The notes beneath the pieces are model-generated. The model was not told the origin of the DNA, did no database searches, and saw only the letters and a list, made by a program, of their open reading frames with translations. A program made the translations under genes and the position numbers. 64,000 bases of DNA from an uncultured Pelagibacteraceae bacterium (GTDB lineage Bacteria; Pseudomonadota; Alphaproteobacteria; Pelagibacterales; Pelagibacteraceae). Every line of letters starts with the position of its first letter. The stretch's first letter is position 1. Below are positions 54,326 to 62,987 of this stretch, piece after piece. The DNA lies in contig CACIRD010000003.1 of NCBI GenBank assembly GCA_902588965.1, positions 1-64,000 of the forward strand. The letters are read 5' to 3'.

Positions 54326-55327
54326 TTGAGTAAATTTATAAGAAAAATTAATTCGGATCTTAAGTATGTTTATTCAGACAACAATACTATAAGCGTAGTA
54401 TTTCAAAATAACCAACTATTAATGGGTGTTTTAGGAGAATTTAACGAAAATTTAAAAGAACTAGAAAAATTAACCAATACAAATTTATATTTTAGAGGAA
54501 ATTCTATAATTATAAAAAGTGAGCCAAAAAAAAATGAAATAGTAAAAAATGCAATTCAGTTTTTATGTGACCAATTTATTAATAATGGATCAATAGAGAA
54601 AAAAGATATAATCTCATCAATAAATAAATTTATGATTAATCAAAATAATAATGAAAAGCAAAATGTTGATTTTATAATTAAAACTCCAAAAAAATCTGTA
54701 ATTCCTCGTTCAGAAAAACAAAAAAAATATGTTAGATGTTTAAGAGAAAGTGAGATTGTTATTTCAACTGGTCCTGCAGGAACTGGAAAAACTTTTTTAG
54801 CTGTAGCGGTGGCACTTACTATGCTCTTGGAAAAGAAGATTGAGAGAATAATATTATCAAGGCCAGCAGTCGAGGCTGGAGAGAGACTAGGTTTCTTGCC
54901 TGGAGATATGAGAGAAAAAGTTGATCCGTATTTAAGACCTCTTTATGATTCTTTATATGATCTATTAGATTTTGAAAAAATTCAGAAAAAAATAGAAATA
55001 GGAGATATTGAAATCGCACCATTAGCTTTTATGAGAGGAAGAACGCTCAAAAATTCATTTGCCATTTTAGATGAAGCACAAAATGCAACTGATACACAAA
55101 TAAAAATGTTCTTAACAAGAATAGGTGAAAATTCAAAAATTATAGTAAATGGAGATCCATCTCAAATAGATTTACCAAATAAATCATTATCAGGCCTGAA
55201 TAGGTCAAAAAAATTATTAGGAAATTTGAATGAAATATCGATTGTAGATTTTGATCATACTGATGTAGTTAGACACCCCTTGGTATCTAAGATTGTAAAA
55301 GCTTATTCTGATCAAAAAAATGATTAG
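54326..55327 (+). CDS. PhoH-like ATPase
   Basis: PhoH family proteins are P-loop ATPases, often encoded with ybeY and linked to RNA metabolism. The Walker A motif GPAGTGKTF is near residue 149, followed by ERIILSRPAVEAGERLGFLPGDMREKVDPYLRPLYD, the family hallmark, and Walker B FAILDEAQNAT. The start is a TTG two bases after the miaB stop; 333 residues. It overlaps ybeY by 8 bp. Confidence 0.94.
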   Translation: MSKFIRKINSDLKYVYSDNNTISVVFQNNQLLMGVLGEFNENLKELEKLTNTNLYFRGNSIIIKSEPKKNEIVKNAIQFLCDQFINNGSIEKKDIISSINKFMINQNNNEKQNVDFIIKTPKKSVIPRSEKQKKYVRCLRESEIVISTGPAGTGKTFLAVAVALTMLLEKKIERIILSRPAVEAGERLGFLPGDMREKVDPYLRPLYDSLYDLLDFEKIQKKIEIGDIEIAPLAFMRGRTLKNSFAILDEAQNATDTQIKMFLTRIGENSKIIVNGDPSQIDLPNKSLSGLNRSKKLLGNLNEISIVDFDHTDVVRHPLVSKIVKAYSDQKND

Positions 55328-55787
55328 GGCCGAAGTCGTACTAGATAATTCAATTTGGAAAAAGAAAATAAAAAAAGTCGATTTATTTTTTAATAAAATA
55401 ATAAATAGTTTTCCAAAAAGATATCACTTTAAGGGAAAAAGGATTATTTTTACAATATTACTCTCAAATAACAAAAAAATAAAAATGCTAAATAAAAAAT
55501 TTAGAAATAAAAATAAACCCACAGATGTATTATCATTTCCTTTAGGAAAAAAAATCACTAAAAAAATCACATACTTAGGCGATATAATAATTAGCTATGA
55601 GTATATTAATAGACCAAAAAAAATAAATATTTATGATTTTCAAAGAAAAACAATTAAAATTTTTATACATGGTTTTTTACATTTAATTGGTTTTGATCAT
55701 ATGAAGTTATCTGAATTTAAAAAAATGGATAAAGAAGAATTGAGAATTTATAAAATGGTTGAAAAGAACTTTGAAAAACTTAATTAA
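55320..55787 (+). CDS. ybeY: Endoribonuclease YbeY (rRNA maturation factor)
   Basis: YbeY is a zinc-dependent single-strand RNase for 16S rRNA 3'-end processing and ribosome quality control. The metal motif HGFLHLIGFDHMK is near residue 117, and NKKFRNKNKPTDVLSFP and YLGDIIISYEYI are conserved blocks. 155 residues. It overlaps phoH and lnt. Confidence 0.95.
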   Translation: MIRAEVVLDNSIWKKKIKKVDLFFNKIINSFPKRYHFKGKRIIFTILLSNNKKIKMLNKKFRNKNKPTDVLSFPLGKKITKKITYLGDIIISYEYINRPKKINIYDFQRKTIKIFIHGFLHLIGFDHMKLSEFKKMDKEELRIYKMVEKNFEKLN

Positions 55788-57318
55788 AAATAAAATAGCC
55801 AGCAATATATTTGTATTATTGTTAGGTATAGCAACTTCTTTTAGTCTACCTCCATATAATTTTTTTTTAATTAATTTTGTAACATTATCTTTATTCTATA
55901 TTTTTATTAATAATTATAAAAAAAATTTAACAAATAAATTTAATTATTTTAAGTATGGCTGGATTTTTGGATTTGGTTATTTTATATCAAGTCTTTACTG
56001 GATTGCCATATCTTTAACATTTGATGAAAGTTTTAAAATATTAATTCCAATTAGTCTTATTTTAGTTCCGGCATTTATTGGAATATTTTATGGTTTGGCA
56101 ACATATTTTTTCTCTTTTTTTATTAATAAATTTAATACTATAGGTTCAGTATTAATTTTTTCAGTCATTTTTGGAACTTTTGAGTTTATAAGAGGTTTTA
56201 TTTTAACAGGCTTTCCATGGAACTTATTTGTATATTCTTTTTCTAAAAATTTAGATTTTATTCAAATATTATCTTTTATTGGAACTTACAGTTTAAACTT
56301 ATTATGCTTAACATTATTTTTGTTACCTGCCTTATTCATTTTAAGAAATTCAAGAAATGAACTTTATTTTTGTTTATTTTTTATATCTCTAGTTATCGGT
56401 TTAAAAATTTTTGGACAAAATACTTTAAAATCAAGTGATAAATTTATTAATACAATCGAAAATTTAAATATTAAAATAATTTCATCTAGAGTTAAAATTG
56501 ACAGATTTTACAATCAAAATAATGAATATGAAATATTGAATGATTTAATTATTTTAAGTGATCCTGATAAAGAAAAATCGACATTATTCATTTGGCCGGA
56601 GGGAATAGTTACATCAACTAATCTTAATGAAGTAAAAAAATTTAAAGATTTATTTAATTCAAATTTTAGTGAAAAACATTTAATTATTTTTGGTATTAAT
56701 GATTTAAATAATAAAAATAATCCCGAAATTTACAATACTTTGGCAGTCTTTGATAATAATCTTGATTTAGTTGATTATTACCATAAAAACAAACTAGTCC
56801 CCTTTGGGGAATTCTTGCCTATAGAGGGATTCCTAAAAAGAATAGGGTTAAAAATAATTACTAATAACTATCAATCTTTCTCTAAAGGAAAACAACAAAA
56901 AATAATATTTCTTAATAATTTAGATTTTAAATTAAAATTTTTACCTTTGATTTGTTATGAAATAATCTACACCGGCAAATTATCAAAGCATTCAAATTTT
57001 GATTTAATAATTAATATTTCAGAAGATGGTTGGTTTGGGGACTCAATCGGTCCTCATCAGCATTTTGCTCATGCTGTGTTTAGGTCAATCGAGGAGGGAA
57101 AAAATATAATAAGGTCTGCAAATAATGGAACGTCAGCTTTGATAAATCCTAAGGGTGAAACATTACATAAGATTGAGTCAACTCAGAGTGGAGTTATTAA
57201 CATAAAAAAACTAAACAAGACCAATACTACTTTATTTTCTCAAAAAGGTAACAATATGTTCTTTTATTTATTAGGAATTTATATTAGTTTAATTTTTTTT
57301 TTAAAAAGAAAAGAATAG
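55759..57318 (+). CDS. lnt: Apolipoprotein N-acyltransferase
   Basis: Lnt adds the third acyl chain to lipoproteins at the inner membrane. The first 200 residues contain about six to eight hydrophobic helices, then a nitrilase-like domain with catalytic Glu in FIWPEGIV, Lys in HKNKLVPFGEFLP and Cys in LPLICYEII. 519 residues. The only available starts are TTG codons at 55759 and 55771, both inside the ybeY end. In related operons a corC/tlyC gene precedes lnt; it is absent. Confidence 0.94.
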   Translation: MKRTLKNLIKNKIASNIFVLLLGIATSFSLPPYNFFLINFVTLSLFYIFINNYKKNLTNKFNYFKYGWIFGFGYFISSLYWIAISLTFDESFKILIPISLILVPAFIGIFYGLATYFFSFFINKFNTIGSVLIFSVIFGTFEFIRGFILTGFPWNLFVYSFSKNLDFIQILSFIGTYSLNLLCLTLFLLPALFILRNSRNELYFCLFFISLVIGLKIFGQNTLKSSDKFINTIENLNIKIISSRVKIDRFYNQNNEYEILNDLIILSDPDKEKSTLFIWPEGIVTSTNLNEVKKFKDLFNSNFSEKHLIIFGINDLNNKNNPEIYNTLAVFDNNLDLVDYYHKNKLVPFGEFLPIEGFLKRIGLKIITNNYQSFSKGKQQKIIFLNNLDFKLKFLPLICYEIIYTGKLSKHSNFDLIINISEDGWFGDSIGPHQHFAHAVFRSIEEGKNIIRSANNGTSALINPKGETLHKIESTQSGVINIKKLNKTNTTLFSQKGNNMFFYLLGIYISLIFFLKRKE

Positions 57319-57327
57319 GGAGATGAA

Positions 57328-58491
57328 ATGAAAAAAAATTTTTTATTTACAAGCGAATCTGTATCTGAAGGTCACCCTGATAAAGTGTGTGACAGAATTT
57401 CAGATATGGTGGTTGATACTTACTTAGGAATGGAACCGCAAGCAAGAGTAGCGTGCGAAACACTTACAACTACAAATAAAGTTGTTTTAGCTGGAGAAAC
57501 AAGAGGACCTGACATAAATAAAGATGAGTTAATTTCTAAAGTTAGAGATTGCATCAAAGACATTGGATATGATCAAGAAGGTTTTACCTGGAAAGAAGCA
57601 ACAAAGATTGAAAGTCATTTACACTCACAGTCTGCAGATATTGCTATGGGTGTCGACTCTTCTGGAAACAAGGATGAAGGTGCTGGAGACCAGGGTATAA
57701 TGTTTGGTTATGCATGTAATGAAACTGATGTACTTATGCCGGCTCCAATTCATTTTTCACATAGAATTTTAAGATTGATGGCAGAGGATAGAAAATCTGG
57801 AAAGCTTAAAGGAATAGAGCCAGATTCAAAAAGTCAAATTACTATTGAGTATAAAGATGGAATCCCCAATGCTGTAAAATCAGTAGTGATCTCTACGCAA
57901 CATTCTAAGGATGTTAATTTAGCAAAAGTAAAAGAACTTTGTGTGCCATATATTGAAAGATCTATTCCTAAAAATTTATTAGGAAATCTTGATGAAAGCG
58001 AGATTTATATAAACCCAACAGGAAACTTTGTTATTGGTGGTCCCGACGGAGACAGCGGACTGACTGGCAGAAAAATTATTGTAGATACATACGGAGGAGC
58101 TGCTCCACATGGAGGAGGTGCTTTTTCTGGAAAAGATCCTACAAAGGTTGATAGATCGGCAGCTTATGCCTCAAGATATTTAGCTAAAAATATTGTTGCT
58201 TCAAAAATTGCAGATAAATGTTTAATTCAATTAGCATATGCAATAGGAGTTTCTAAACCACTTTCAATTTATGTTGATCTTTTTTCAAATGACGAGGAAA
58301 AAAACAAGCATGTAGAAAAACTTATTAAAGATAATTTTGATTTAAGTCCAAGAGGAATAAGAGAAATGTTAGGTTTAAATAAACCAATATATGAAAAATC
58401 AGCAGCCTATGGACATTTTGGAAGAGAACCAGAGTCAAATGGAGCTTTTTCATGGGAAAAAACTGATAAAGCATCAATATTTAATAAGTAA
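57328..58491 (+). CDS. metK: S-adenosylmethionine synthetase
   Basis: MetK makes SAM from methionine and [23 protein letters not shown] carries the ATP-binding HPDK at 16-19; [12 protein letters not shown] and [20 protein letters not shown] are the family signatures. 387 residues. A good AGGGAGAT ribosome site lies just upstream. The 9 bp gap after lnt leaves no room for a SAM riboswitch. A UUCG-loop terminator follows. Confidence 0.98.
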   Translation: MKKNFLFTSESVSEGHPDKVCDRISDMVVDTYLGMEPQARVACETLTTTNKVVLAGETRGPDINKDELISKVRDCIKDIGYDQEGFTWKEATKIESHLHSQSADIAMGVDSSGNKDEGAGDQGIMFGYACNETDVLMPAPIHFSHRILRLMAEDRKSGKLKGIEPDSKSQITIEYKDGIPNAVKSVVISTQHSKDVNLAKVKELCVPYIERSIPKNLLGNLDESEIYINPTGNFVIGGPDGDSGLTGRKIIVDTYGGAAPHGGGAFSGKDPTKVDRSAAYASRYLAKNIVASKIADKCLIQLAYAIGVSKPLSIYVDLFSNDEEKNKHVEKLIKDNFDLSPRGIREMLGLNKPIYEKSAAYGHFGREPESNGAFSWEKTDKASIFNK

Positions 58492-58547
58492 ATAAAGTTG
58501 AAAATATAAAAAAAATAAATATATTGAACCCACATTATTGAAATTTC

Positions 58548-58575
58548 AAAAATGGGCTTCGGCCCATTTTTTTTT
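58548..58575 (+). terminator. Intrinsic terminator after metK with UUCG tetraloop
   Basis: A perfect 10 bp stem, AAAAATGGGC (58548-58557) and GCCCATTTTT (58562-58571), is capped by TTCG with a C-G closing pair, the exceptionally stable tetraloop, and followed by a T run. It ends 12 bp before the nusA ATG, so nusA needs its own promoter or read-through. Confidence 0.93.
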
Positions 58576-58587
58576 GGAAAAAGGAAA

Positions 58588-60141
58588 ATGTTAAACAGAA
58601 GAGCAGATAAACTTGAACTTTTAAGAATTGCAGAGGCAGTTGCCCTTGAAAAATCAATTGATAAAGAGTTAATTATAAATTCAATGGAAACGGGTATTGC
58701 AAAAGCTGCAAAATCTAAATTTGGTCATGATAATGAAATTGAAGTTCAGATAAATAGAGACAATGGTGATATTGGCATATTTAGGAAGTTGCTAATTGTA
58801 GAAAAACCAGAAAATTTAAATACAGAAATTAGCCTAGATCAAGCTTTAAATTTAGATGAAATAAATAAAGATAAAAAAATTGGTGACAGTATTCTTCAGC
58901 CTTTGCCGTCCTTTGACTTTGGTAGAATTGCCGCTCAAACAGCAAAACAAGTAATTAGCTTTAATGTAAGAGAGGCAGAAAGAGAAAGACAATATAATGA
59001 CTTTAAAGATAAGAAAGACACGATTTTAAGCGGAATAGTCAAAAGATTAGAATTTGGTAATGTGATTGTGGACCTTGGCCGAACGGAAGCAATAATTCAA
59101 AAGAATGAACTAATTCCAAGAGAAAATATAAAAGCTGGAGATAGAGTCAAAGCATACTGTTCTGACGTTAGAAGAGAACCTAGAGGGCAACAAATTTTTC
59201 TATCTAGAGCACATTCTAAATTTATGGAGAAACTATTCATACAGGAAGTCCCTGAGATATATGATGGTTTGATTGAAATTATTTCTTCAGCAAGAGATCC
59301 CGGCAGTAGAGCAAAAATTTGTGTTAAAGCTATCGATACTTCATTAGATCCGGTTGGAGCATGTGTTGGTATGAGAGGTAGCAGAGTACAAGCCGTTGTG
59401 AATGAACTTCAAGGTGAAAAAATAGATATTGTTAACTGGTCAGAAGATCCTGCAGTTATTGTGTCAAATGCTTTATCACCAGCGGTTGTTCAAAGAGTCA
59501 ATGTTGATTTAGAGAATAAGAAACTTGATGTAATTCTAACTGAGGAGAACTTAAGTAAAGCCATCGGGAGAAGAGGACAAAATGTAAGGTTAGCTACTAA
59601 ATTAATGAATTATGAAATCAATATTATGACCGACCAAGAGGACTCCGAAAAAAGACAAACTGAATTCAAAGAAAAAACAGAGAATTTTGTTAAAAATTTA
59701 GAACTAGACGAGACGTTAGGACAACTTCTTGTTGCTGAGGGATTTTCTTCAATTGATGATATTAAAGACTCAAATGTCGAGTCTTTAACAAAGATAGAGG
59801 GAATAGAAGAAGAAACAGCGAAAGAATTAATTGAGAGAGCAAAAGAATTTTATCAAAAAGATCAAGAAGAAATATCTAAAAAAATTAAAGAACTAGGTTT
59901 AGATGGCGACCTAATTAACCATGAAGGATTGACACCTGGAATGTTGGTAACATTAGGAGAACAAAAAATCTTATCACTTAATGACTTTGCAGATTTAGCA
60001 TCAGACGAATTAACAGGCGGTTTTGATGTAGTCAAAGGAGAAAGAATCAAAATTAAAGGTTATTTAGAAGATTTTGCGTTATCAAAAAAAGAAGCAGATG
60101 ATCTTATTATGTCTGCTCGAAATAAAGTTTATAAAGATTGA
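58588..60141 (+). CDS. nusA: Transcription termination/antitermination factor NusA
   Basis: NusA binds RNA polymerase and modulates pausing and termination. The N-terminal domain starts LNRRADKLELLRIAEAVALEKSI; the S1 domain is SGIVKRLEFGNVIVDLGRTEAIIQKNELIPREN; the KH domains have VGACVGMRGSRVQAVVNELQGEKIDIV and LSKAIGRRGQNVRLATKL. The C-terminal tail has two acidic HhH-like repeats. The frame is open to an ATG at 58552 inside the metK terminator; the ATG at 58588 (517 residues) begins the conserved helix. rimP, normally upstream, is absent. Confidence 0.95.
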   Translation: MLNRRADKLELLRIAEAVALEKSIDKELIINSMETGIAKAAKSKFGHDNEIEVQINRDNGDIGIFRKLLIVEKPENLNTEISLDQALNLDEINKDKKIGDSILQPLPSFDFGRIAAQTAKQVISFNVREAERERQYNDFKDKKDTILSGIVKRLEFGNVIVDLGRTEAIIQKNELIPRENIKAGDRVKAYCSDVRREPRGQQIFLSRAHSKFMEKLFIQEVPEIYDGLIEIISSARDPGSRAKICVKAIDTSLDPVGACVGMRGSRVQAVVNELQGEKIDIVNWSEDPAVIVSNALSPAVVQRVNVDLENKKLDVILTEENLSKAIGRRGQNVRLATKLMNYEINIMTDQEDSEKRQTEFKEKTENFVKNLELDETLGQLLVAEGFSSIDDIKDSNVESLTKIEGIEEETAKELIERAKEFYQKDQEEISKKIKELGLDGDLINHEGLTPGMLVTLGEQKILSLNDFADLASDELTGGFDVVKGERIKIKGYLEDFALSKKEADDLIMSARNKVYKD

Positions 60142-60151
60142 GAGATGAGTT

Positions 60152-62362
60152 ATGGAAAAGAAAAAAACCAAATTAAAATTATCAGGGAACCTAAAAAAGT
60201 CTATAACTAATATTGAGAAAGCAAAAACTCAGGGAAAAAATTCCGTATTTATTGAGAGGAAAACAACAAAATTCGCTAATAAAAGAAACTACAACACATT
60301 TACAAAACCATCAGGTAATTTTAAACCTGGAGTACCATCAAAATTTAAACCAACAGGAATTTTAAAACCAAAATTACCTACAAATGATTTTGAAAAAAGA
60401 AAACTTGCCGAACAAAGAGCTACTAAGAGACTTAAAGACGATCCAGAAAAACGTGAAAACAAAGGAAAAGGATCAAAAAGAAGAGAATTAAAACTTACAA
60501 TTTCAAGAGCTCTAAGTGGCGAAGAAGAAGGTAGAGCTAGAAGTTTAGCTTCTCTAAAAAGAGCTAAGCAAAAAGAAAACAGAAGTTTTCAAAAAGATGA
60601 ACTTAAAGATAATATAAAACCAATAAAGAGAGATGTAAATATTCCAGAGATAATCACAATTAGAGAACTTGCAAATAGGATGGCAGAGCAATCAAGCAGT
60701 ATTATCAAACATTTATTAGGTATGGGGGTAACTGCTACCATAAATCATTCTATAGACTCAGATACAGCAGAGTACTTGGTTAAGGAATTTGGTCATAATC
60801 CAATTAAAGAAGAAAAAGCCGAAGAAATAATAAAAAAAATTAAAGAAATTAAGTCTGAAAATTTAAAAAATAGAGCACCTATAGTAACTGTAATGGGTCA
60901 CGTAGATCATGGAAAAACTTCAGTTCTAGATGTTTTAAGAAGTGCCAATGTAGTTTCAGGTGAATTTGGTGGAATAACTCAACATATCGGTGCTTATCAG
61001 ATTGATCATAATTCAAAAAAAATTACTTTTATAGACACACCAGGTCATGCTGCTTTTACAGAAATGAGAGCAAGAGGCTCTAAGTTAACTGACATTGTTG
61101 TATTAGTTGTTGCCGCTGACGATGGAGTCAAACCTCAAACAGTCGAGTCAATTAAGCATGCGAAAGCAGCAAAAGTTCCTATAGTAGTAGCAATTAATAA
61201 ATGTGATTTACCTGATGCTGATCCACAAAAAATTAAAAATCAGCTATTAGAACATGAATTAATAGCAGAAGAATTGTCAGGAGACACATTAATGGTTGAA
61301 ATATCAACTAAAACAAAAAAAAATTTGGATAAATTAGTTGAGTCTATAGTTTTACAATCAGAACTTTTAGATTTAAAAACTGACTTTGATACAAAAGCAA
61401 CTGCAGTTGTTCTAGAATCAAAAATCGATATAGGTAGGGGACCAATTGCAAATATAATTATAACTAGCGGAACCCTTAGAAAAGGTGATTTTTTTGTAAG
61501 TGGTTTAAAATGGGGTAAAGTTAGAGCAATTATAAATGATTTAGGCAAAAGCATTGACAAAGCGGTTCCTGCTTTGCCTGTTGAGATACTTGGAATAAAT
61601 GGTGCTGCAAAATCTGGTGATGACTTTTTAGTTTTAGAAACTGAAAAAGAAGCAAAGTCACTTTGCGATGTAAGGATCCAAGAGTCAAAATCAGGAAAAA
61701 ATCCTTTGACTTTCGTAACGCAAGATTCAGCTTTTAAAGATAAAATTTCAGAAGATTTAAATATCATCATAAAATCAGATGTACATGGATCCTCAGAGGC
61801 TATTAAAAGTGCGATAGTTCAAATAAAACATGATGAAATTAAAACAAAAATTATTTTATCAGATATTGGAATGGTCACCGAGACAGATGTATCATTAGCA
61901 AAAGCATCTAAAGCTATATTAATTGCTTTTAATATCAAACCTACAAAAGAAGCAAAAAAACTTGCTGAAAAAGAAAAAGTTTTAATATCTTCATACAATA
62001 TTATCTATGAAGTTTTAGATTTTGTAAAAAGTAAAATGTCTGGAATGTTAGCCCCAGATGTAGAAGAAAAAGTTACAGGATCAGCCGAAATTCTAGAGAT
62101 TTTTAAAGTTTCTAAAGTAGGCAAAGTTGCAGGATCTAAAGTTCTTGAGGGAGAAATTTCTAATGGGTCTAACGTTAGATTAATTAGAGATGGAGCAATC
62201 ATATATAATGGCAAGATCGGATCTATTTTTAGAGAGAAAAATCAAACAAAACAAGTTGCAGCAGGTCTTGAATGCGGAATAACTTTGAAGGATTTCAGTG
62301 ATTTTCAGAAAAAAGATATAATAGAGGCCTATAATTCAAAGATAACAGAAAGAAGAGTATGA
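60152..62362 (+). CDS. infB: Translation initiation factor IF-2
   Basis: IF-2 is the GTPase that places initiator tRNA. A Lys-rich N-terminal region of about 170 residues precedes the IF2-N element (IPEIITIRELANRMAEQSSSIIKHLLGMG); the G domain has GHVDHGKTS (from residue 249) and DTPGHAAF. The later domains end with KDFSDFQKKDIIEAYN. 736 residues. The ylxR gene that usually lies between nusA and infB is missing. Overlaps rbfA by 4 bp. Confidence 0.98.
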   Translation: MEKKKTKLKLSGNLKKSITNIEKAKTQGKNSVFIERKTTKFANKRNYNTFTKPSGNFKPGVPSKFKPTGILKPKLPTNDFEKRKLAEQRATKRLKDDPEKRENKGKGSKRRELKLTISRALSGEEEGRARSLASLKRAKQKENRSFQKDELKDNIKPIKRDVNIPEIITIRELANRMAEQSSSIIKHLLGMGVTATINHSIDSDTAEYLVKEFGHNPIKEEKAEEIIKKIKEIKSENLKNRAPIVTVMGHVDHGKTSVLDVLRSANVVSGEFGGITQHIGAYQIDHNSKKITFIDTPGHAAFTEMRARGSKLTDIVVLVVAADDGVKPQTVESIKHAKAAKVPIVVAINKCDLPDADPQKIKNQLLEHELIAEELSGDTLMVEISTKTKKNLDKLVESIVLQSELLDLKTDFDTKATAVVLESKIDIGRGPIANIIITSGTLRKGDFFVSGLKWGKVRAIINDLGKSIDKAVPALPVEILGINGAAKSGDDFLVLETEKEAKSLCDVRIQESKSGKNPLTFVTQDSAFKDKISEDLNIIIKSDVHGSSEAIKSAIVQIKHDEIKTKIILSDIGMVTETDVSLAKASKAILIAFNIKPTKEAKKLAEKEKVLISSYNIIYEVLDFVKSKMSGMLAPDVEEKVTGSAEILEIFKVSKVGKVAGSKVLEGEISNGSNVRLIRDGAIIYNGKIGSIFREKNQTKQVAAGLECGITLKDFSDFQKKDIIEAYNSKITERRV

Positions 62363-62742
62363 GAAATAAAAAATTTGGTAGACCTGCAACCCAAAGACAA
62401 TTAAGAGTCGGTGAAATGATAAAACAAGCTTTAGGAATTATTTTTGTCAGAGGTGAGGCAAAACTGCCAAACCTAGATACTAACAATATTACTGTGACTG
62501 AAGTTAGAATGAGCCCAGATCTAAAAACAGCGAAAGCTTTTGTTTTACCTTTAGGAGGCAAAAATTCAACAGAAGTTATAGATACACTCAAGGAATTTTC
62601 TTATATGGTAAGAAAAGTTTTGTCGAAAAAAATTACAATAAAATTTTTACCAAAGTTATTATTTGTGAAAGATGAATCATTTGACTATGCAGAAAAAATC
62701 GAAAATTTAATTAAACAAACTAATAGACAGGAAAAATTATGA
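62359..62742 (+). CDS. rbfA: 30S ribosome-binding factor RbfA
   Basis: RbfA assists late 30S maturation. The start PATQRQLRVGEMIKQALGIIFVRGEAKLPN and the central VTEVRMSPDLKTAKAFVLPL match the family, and the C-terminal KFLPKLLFVKDESFDYAEKIENLI is conserved. 127 residues. It overlaps both infB and rpsO by 4 bp. truB, which usually lies between rbfA and rpsO, is not here. Confidence 0.95.
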   Translation: MRNKKFGRPATQRQLRVGEMIKQALGIIFVRGEAKLPNLDTNNITVTEVRMSPDLKTAKAFVLPLGGKNSTEVIDTLKEFSYMVRKVLSKKITIKFLPKLLFVKDESFDYAEKIENLIKQTNRQEKL

Positions 62743-62987
62743 TAAAAAAAGCAAAAGAATTAGCAATACATGAAAAAGATGTAGGATCTTCAGAAGTGCA
62801 AATAGCTCTATTAACAGAAAAAATTGAAACTCTTTCAAAACATATGAAAGATTTTAAAAAAGATAAACACTCATCTGTTGGATTATTAAAAGCAGTTAAT
62901 AAAAGAAAAAAATTATTAGACTATCTAAAAAAAAAAAAATTAGATTCGTATAAAAATGTAATTAGCAAACTAAATATAAGGAAATAA
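62739..62987 (+). CDS. rpsO: 30S ribosomal protein S15
   Basis: S15 binds the central domain of 16S rRNA. GSSEVQIALLTEKIETLSKHMKDFKKDKHSSVGLLKAVNKRKKLLDYLKKK is the S15 fold; at the normally near-invariant HSRRGLL the two Arg are Ser and Val. 82 residues, about six shorter at the N-terminus than usual. It starts in an ATGA overlap with rbfA and ends directly at the pnp ATG. Confidence 0.97.
   Translation: MIKKAKELAIHEKDVGSSEVQIALLTEKIETLSKHMKDFKKDKHSSVGLLKAVNKRKKLLDYLKKKKLDSYKNVISKLNIRK

Noticed and set aside
57319..57327. SAM riboswitch upstream of metK
   Set aside because: Only 9 bases separate lnt from metK, too few for any SAM aptamer.
58552..58587. Upstream NusA start at 58552
   Set aside because: That ATG lies inside the metK terminator hairpin and the extra residues are translated stem and T-tract; the ATG at 58588 begins the conserved NusA helix.
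61240..61770. 176-codon minus-strand ORF opposite infB
   Set aside because: Antisense to the conserved G-domain region of IF-2; its composition is that of a shadow frame and no recognisable domain is seen.
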